DNA from: Candidatus Aminicenantota bacterium
GTDB taxonomy: Bacteria > Acidobacteriota > Aminicenantia > UBA2199
Reading direction: 5' to 3'
Length of the DNA: 10,165 bases
Assembly (NCBI GenBank): GCA_020355945.1
Contig: CP070627.1
Location: forward strand, 1,021,864-1,032,028
Part shown: positions 6,729 through 10,165 of the stretch, in pieces
Numbering within the stretch: the stretch's first letter is position 1
How the letters are laid out: every line of letters begins with the position of its first letter
The notes under the pieces: generated by a model
What the model saw: the letters and a program-made list of their open reading frames with translations, nothing else
What the model was told of the DNA's origin: nothing
Databases searched by the model: none
Program-made: the position numbers and the translations under genes

Positions 6729-8068
6729 TTCGCTTATTGTCATACCTGGAAGATAAACACCTGATGGAGCTTGTCAAAGGAAGTGTCGGGGCTTTGATTG
6801 TCAAGGTAATTGGGATCGGGCTCAGTTATGCTTTTATGTACCTGGCCATTCAATGGTACGGCGCGTATGTTTTGGGCATTTATTCACTATCAGTGGTGGC
6901 ATTAAGAATTGCCCTGCTGTACGGCAAGGTAGGATTAGACAATGCAATGGTGCGATTCGTTGCCGCATATGCAGCCAAAGACCGCAGGGAACTGGCAAAA
7001 CAGGTTTATTTTCGAGGGATTGGAGCAGCCATTTCTTTCAGCCTGGGCATTTCTGTTTTGCTTTTTTTTGGTGCTCCTGTCCTGGCACACCATGTATTCA
7101 AAAATCCACACTTAATCACCTCCCTGCGAATCATTGCTTTTGTTATTTTACCAGGAACGCTCCTTCACCTGAATGCCGCAGTCTTAAGGGGTTTAAAACG
7201 AATCAAGTCATACTCGTTTTTGCTGAATGCGGCCCAGTTTCTTTTGGGCTGTGTGGTTCTTTTGCTGGGTAAATCCCTTTTAGAAAAAACCACCGCGCCT
7301 GTAACCGCTTATGCCATTGCCACTGCTGCGGCAGCATTCATCAGTTTTGGTTTTGGCGGTATGGGAGAGAGTGCCAAAAAGAAACAATCCCAAAGAGAGG
7401 AAGCTATACGCACCTGGCCATTATTGAAAGTGGCTTTTCCTATGCTGCTTACTGGCTCATATTCTTTTCTCCTGGACCAGACCGGCACTATTGCGTTGGG
7501 CGTGTTTCGTTCTGAGGTTGATGTCGGTATATTCACCGTGGTACTCAAAGTAGCCGGGTTTCTTACCTTTACCCTCCACTCCATCAACAGCATTGCTGCC
7601 TCAAAATTCTCCGAATGTTACTCTACCGGTGATATGGAGGGATTCAGACAAATTACCCGGTATTCCACGCGTCTTATTTCCTGGACTACTGTCCCCATTG
7701 GTTTGGTATTTTTGGTCTTTCCCAGGCCCATTATCGGCTTTTTCGGTGAAGAAATCAAAAGCGGGACCACCGCGTTGATCATCCTGGTGGTGGGTTATTT
7801 TGTGAATGCACTCTCCGGGTCAGTAGGTACGATCTTAAATATGACCGGTCACCAGGTAGTTTATCAAAACATCGTGCTCGCTGCCGCGCTGGTAAATATC
7901 ACTCTCAATATCCTGCTAATTCCCCGGTTGGGCATTAATGGTGCTGCAATTGCCAATACCGTTAGTATGATGATTTGGAATATCAGTTCAGTTATCTATA
8001 TTTATAAAAAATTTAACATCCTGACTTTGTATATTCCCTTCCGTGATCGCTTGAAAAAGGAGGTGTAA
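6725..8068 (+). CDS. Polysaccharide flippase (Wzx/RfbX, MOP superfamily)
   Basis: This 447-residue inner-membrane protein has about twelve predicted hydrophobic helices, among them roughly 20-41, 50-67, 98-121, 133-152, 165-182, 192-211, 322-340, 348-370 and 380-399. Family-typical features are an N-terminal amphipathic segment before the first helix, GLDNAMVRFVA (70-80), VLRGLKR (153-159), LNMTGHQ (371-377) and LNILLIPRLGINGAAIA (394-410). Such proteins flip undecaprenyl-linked oligosaccharide repeat units across the cytoplasmic membrane. AGGA lies 5 bases before the ATG. The stop is followed after one base by the sulfotransferase start, so both are one operon. The glycan transported cannot be deduced from the sequence. 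Confidence 0.93.
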   Translation: MIRLLSYLEDKHLMELVKGSVGALIVKVIGIGLSYAFMYLAIQWYGAYVLGIYSLSVVALRIALLYGKVGLDNAMVRFVAAYAAKDRRELAKQVYFRGIGAAISFSLGISVLLFFGAPVLAHHVFKNPHLITSLRIIAFVILPGTLLHLNAAVLRGLKRIKSYSFLLNAAQFLLGCVVLLLGKSLLEKTTAPVTAYAIATAAAAFISFGFGGMGESAKKKQSQREEAIRTWPLLKVAFPMLLTGSYSFLLDQTGTIALGVFRSEVDVGIFTVVLKVAGFLTFTLHSINSIAASKFSECYSTGDMEGFRQITRYSTRLISWTTVPIGLVFLVFPRPIIGFFGEEIKSGTTALIILVVGYFVNALSGSVGTILNMTGHQVVYQNIVLAAALVNITLNILLIPRLGINGAAIANTVSMMIWNISSVIYIYKKFNILTLYIPFRDRLKKEV

Positions 8069-8069
8069 A

Positions 8070-9020
8070 ATGATTGTGTCTATGCATAACCAGGAATTAC
8101 GTTTACCTGATTTTTTTATTGTCGGTGCAGCCAAAAGTGCCACCACTTCGCTGCATTCTTACTTGAAGCAGCATCCGCAGATTCACTTACCAGATAGAAA
8201 AGAATTATATTTTTTTGCATTTAATGGAGAAATCCAATATTTTAAGTTAGCAGACGGCACCAGGCGTCCGGGACTGGGATGCACCCGGGAAGAATATTTT
8301 AAAATGTATCAAAATAGCCCGCAAGGCTGCATTTCGGGTGACACCTCTTCCTGGTATTTATATTATTATGAGAACGTTATAAAAAATATCCAACAACTTT
8401 ACGGTTCCCAAGCCAGGAAAGCCAAAATCATTATGATTCTTCGGAACCCGGTTGAGCGGGCCTGGTCCCATTATTCCATGCATTATGCACATGGGATCAA
8501 CAATATCCCTTTCCGGGAGGCTATTTCTAATGGCTCACTCCAGGATAAACTACAACAAGGATATTTCCCGGGATATGATTACATTGGATTTGGAATGTAT
8601 TCGGGGCAGGTGGAAGCTTACCTGGCTGCCTTTGATGACGTAAAGATTATTATGTATGAAGATATTAATAATGATACTCATGCTGTGGTAAACGAGGTTA
8701 TCCAATTCCTGGGGCTTGAGCCTGTAAACAAGGTAGATACAGGCAAGCGGTTAAATGTGTCGGGGAAGCCGCGGTCTCCTTTAGCAGGGATAATCAGTCG
8801 CTTGATTTACAAACCGAATATTTTCAAAAAAATAATACGCCCGATCATTCCACGAGACCTGGGTCAAAAAATAAAAATGGAGATCAGCAGGTTCATTTTT
8901 AAAAGAAATCCACTGGACCCAAAAGATCGGCAGGTACTTATAGATATCTACCGTGATGACATTCTCCGCCTGCAAAAACTATTGGACAGGGACCTCTCCA
9001 AATGGCTGCAAAGTAAGTAG
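8070..9020 (+). CDS. PAPS-dependent sulfotransferase (heparan-sulfate NDST-like fold)
   Basis: The 316-residue protein shows the two cofactor sites of PAPS sulfotransferases. The 5'-phosphosulfate loop is FFIVGAAKSATTSL (15-28, K22), followed by QHPQIHLPDRKELYFF (34-49) with the KExxFF feature. The 3'-phosphate site is IMILRNPVERAWSHY (121-135, R125 and S133). The C-terminal helix ending DRDLSKWL (307-314) is also typical. It would transfer sulfate from PAPS to a hydroxyl or amine of a sugar in the cytoplasm before export. AAGGAGG lies 6 bases before the ATG and is inside the last flippase codons, so the two genes are tightly coupled. An in-frame ATG four codons later is less well placed. Full length; no missing key residues seen. 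Confidence 0.93.
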   Translation: MIVSMHNQELRLPDFFIVGAAKSATTSLHSYLKQHPQIHLPDRKELYFFAFNGEIQYFKLADGTRRPGLGCTREEYFKMYQNSPQGCISGDTSSWYLYYYENVIKNIQQLYGSQARKAKIIMILRNPVERAWSHYSMHYAHGINNIPFREAISNGSLQDKLQQGYFPGYDYIGFGMYSGQVEAYLAAFDDVKIIMYEDINNDTHAVVNEVIQFLGLEPVNKVDTGKRLNVSGKPRSPLAGIISRLIYKPNIFKKIIRPIIPRDLGQKIKMEISRFIFKRNPLDPKDRQVLIDIYRDDILRLQKLLDRDLSKWLQSK

Positions 9021-9158
9021 TTTGTAGAAGCTGATGTACTTTGCCTGACCCGGATGTCACTAATTAAGCCCTGGCCGGGTGGCGATTCACCCATTGGTTT
9101 GATAAATGTGCTCGTTTTTTTCGAAATCACAATCGTATCAGTTTCATGCGGATGACTA

Positions 9159-9187
9159 TTGACAACCTTTGTTTATTTATATAAAAT
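9159..9187 (+). promoter_or_regulatory. Near-consensus sigma70 promoter upstream of the radical-SAM remnant
   Basis: A perfect TTGACA (9159-9164), a 17-base spacer and TAAAAT (9182-9187) make this the best promoter match in the window. Transcription would start near 9194 and run into the decayed radical-SAM gene. The stretch 9021-9158 before it holds weak inverted repeats (ACCCGG/CCGGGT, GGGTG/CACCC) and a T7 run at 9115-9121, but no well-formed terminator. Confidence 0.55.
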
Positions 9188-9262
9188 TCTCGTATGATAT
9201 TTAAAAAATTGAGATTTAATTTCATGTCAATTCAATAAAGATTCGCCTCGGTCTCAAGGAGA

Positions 9263-9554
9263 ATCAAATATATCAAGCAAATTAGGTTCATTAAATCCTT
9301 AAAGATTACCAGGAAAAGTTTCTATTGTAAATTCAGTGGTTATCCCAATTCTAATATGTTTGAGCCGGCTTCTAAATGCAATCTTACCTGTGCGATGTGT
9401 TGGGCGTTTAAGGCGATGGAATACCGGGAAAGCAATTTCCTGGATTTCCAGCAATTTAAAAAGATAGTTAAAAAGGAAATTAGACATCTGTAAATACTGT
9501 GGTTATACGTCAATGCCCAAGAAAACCATAATTTTTAACACCTCCGGTTATTAA
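9263..9554 (+). pseudogene. Remnant of a radical-SAM gene
   Basis: An open frame from about 9239 to a TAA at 9491-9493 includes YIKQIRFIKSLK, FSGYPNSNMFEPASKC and CNLTCAMCW. The CxxxCxxC (codons at 9377, 9389 and 9398) is the iron-sulfur ligand motif of radical-SAM enzymes. The preceding part has the spacing of a normal N-terminus of glycan-cluster radical-SAM proteins. AAGGAG lies at 9256-9261, but only ATC, ATT or similar codons follow where a start should be; the first ATG (9356) is just before the motif. After about 75 residues the frame stops. The other frame then reads LDICKYCGYTSMPKKT and ends at 9554, which looks like a C-terminal Cys-containing tail, so an internal deletion with a frame change is likely. 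Its last bases overlap the end of the opposite-strand methyltransferase. The N-terminal assignment is firm; the C-terminal tail is inference. Confidence 0.65.
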
Positions 9555-10165
9555 CTGTTTTGGGTTAACACAACAAAGGAAGAGTACACCGCCTGACCGG
9601 AGCGGAGATCGTAAATCTTCTTCAAAAGGGGCAATGCCAATGGAGTGGCTGCCACCACTTGTTTGATGATGTTTCGAATCGGACTCCGACCGGGTGTTTC
9701 CCATCTATCTTTTGAAAAAAGTTCTTCAGATAAGGGAAGGCGCTCATGCCGCAGGATTTTAAAACCATATTCCCGGCAAATGAATGCCAATGTATTCATA
9801 CCTAAAAAATGAAGATGGTCCGGTATGCCCCAATCATGATAGGCATCCTTTTTAACATTCCTGGTACATTCCCCCACTTTTAAAATTAATTTGCCATGAT
9901 CAGCCAACAGCGAATGAATCGCATCAAACAGGCGGTCAAATGAGGGGATATGGGATAACACATTCATCAGGGTAATGATATCGAATTCCCGGTTCTGATG
10001 CCGGATGAATTTTTCCACGGGGATTTGATAGATATCACATTGGGCGGTTTTTCTGGCAAATGACGCCCGTTCGATGTTTAACTCGATACCCACCCGAAGA
10101 AGATTGCCTTTTTGACCCAACAACTCCAATAAACGTCCGGTTCCACATCCAATATCCAGGACAGA
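9551..10165 (-). CDS. Class I SAM-dependent methyltransferase, partial at window edge
   Basis: The frame is open to the end of the window, so the true start lies beyond 10165; 204 residues are visible. The first visible residues are VLDIGCGTGRLLELL, the glycine-rich SAM-binding motif I, followed by an acidic strand end VGIELN, the motif FDIITLMNVLSHI (about visible residues 61-73) and HGKLILKVG. The region DHLHFLGMNTL and an aromatic-rich C-terminus resemble Methyltransf_23-type enzymes found in glycan and natural-product clusters. Substrate is unknown; methylation of a sugar in this locus is plausible from context. A TTG at 10129 is inside motif I and is not the start. It converges on the radical-SAM remnant, with the two stops overlapping. 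Confidence 0.88.
   Translation of the reverse strand, partial: SVLDIGCGTGRLLELLGQKGNLLRVGIELNIERASFARKTAQCDIYQIPVEKFIRHQNREFDIITLMNVLSHIPSFDRLFDAIHSLLADHGKLILKVGECTRNVKKDAYHDWGIPDHLHFLGMNTLAFICREYGFKILRHERLPLSEELFSKDRWETPGRSPIRNIIKQVVAATPLALPLLKKIYDLRSGQAVYSSFVVLTQNS

Noticed and set aside
9048..9121. Possible terminator after the sulfotransferase
   Set aside because: The inverted repeats (ACCCGG/CCGGGT and GGGTG/CACCC) compete with each other and the T7 run is over 20 bases beyond the hairpin.
9510..9550. Minus-strand GGAGG followed by ATG and the peptide MVFLGIDV, resembling an IS110 transposase start
   Set aside because: It stops after 8 codons and lies on the opposite strand of the radical-SAM remnant; probably coincidence.
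1..10165. CRISPR array, rRNA, tRNA, or complete insertion sequence
   Set aside because: No regularly spaced repeats of the right size, no rRNA-like or cloverleaf sequence, and no transposase-like frame were seen.

Overview
The window is part of a bacterial extracellular-polysaccharide locus. The protein content is typically bacterial: a Wzx-type flippase, a NeuD-type acetyltransferase, an asparagine-synthase-like enzyme, a sulfotransferase, a SAM methyltransferase and a very large secreted composite protein. Shine-Dalgarno sites are recognisable and promoters look like sigma70 sites. The paired Ig-like modules in the secreted protein (VTGWALDD and WGWVLTPQP type), its cadherin-like C-terminal module and the interspersed noncoding repeats resemble what I recall from Candidatus Aminicenantes and related Acidobacteriota. 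That assignment is from memory and is tentative.

Layout: two transcription units diverge from an intergenic region at about 6.06-6.72 kb. Leftward (minus strand), in order of transcription, come a possible 49-codon small ORF, a NeuD-like hexapeptide acetyltransferase, an asparagine-synthase-like ATP-dependent enzyme without the glutaminase cysteine, and a secreted 1180-residue protein. The last two overlap by ATGA. Rightward come a possible small Cys-rich or leader ORF, a polysaccharide flippase and a sulfotransferase whose Shine-Dalgarno lies inside the last flippase codons. Further right, a strong sigma70-like promoter precedes a decayed radical-SAM gene (no start codon, internal loss, frame change). 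It converges on a minus-strand class I methyltransferase that runs off the window.

Working model (inference): the flippase exports a lipid-linked repeat unit whose sugars are acetylated (NeuD-like), amidated or otherwise condensed (asparagine-synthase-like), sulfated and methylated. The secreted deacetylase/beta-helix protein would act on the exported polymer or bind it at the surface. No glycosyltransferases or polymerase are in the window, so the locus must continue outside it.

Noncoding content is rich. It includes two related TTAGCC-RCGAAG repeat elements in opposite orientation, a facing pair of GTAGGGGC hairpin elements, three promoter-like sites that share a TAAAAT -10 with a 17-base spacer, and a 14-base perfect palindrome centred on the -35 of the flippase promoter. 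I saw no CRISPR array, rRNA, tRNA or transposase gene.
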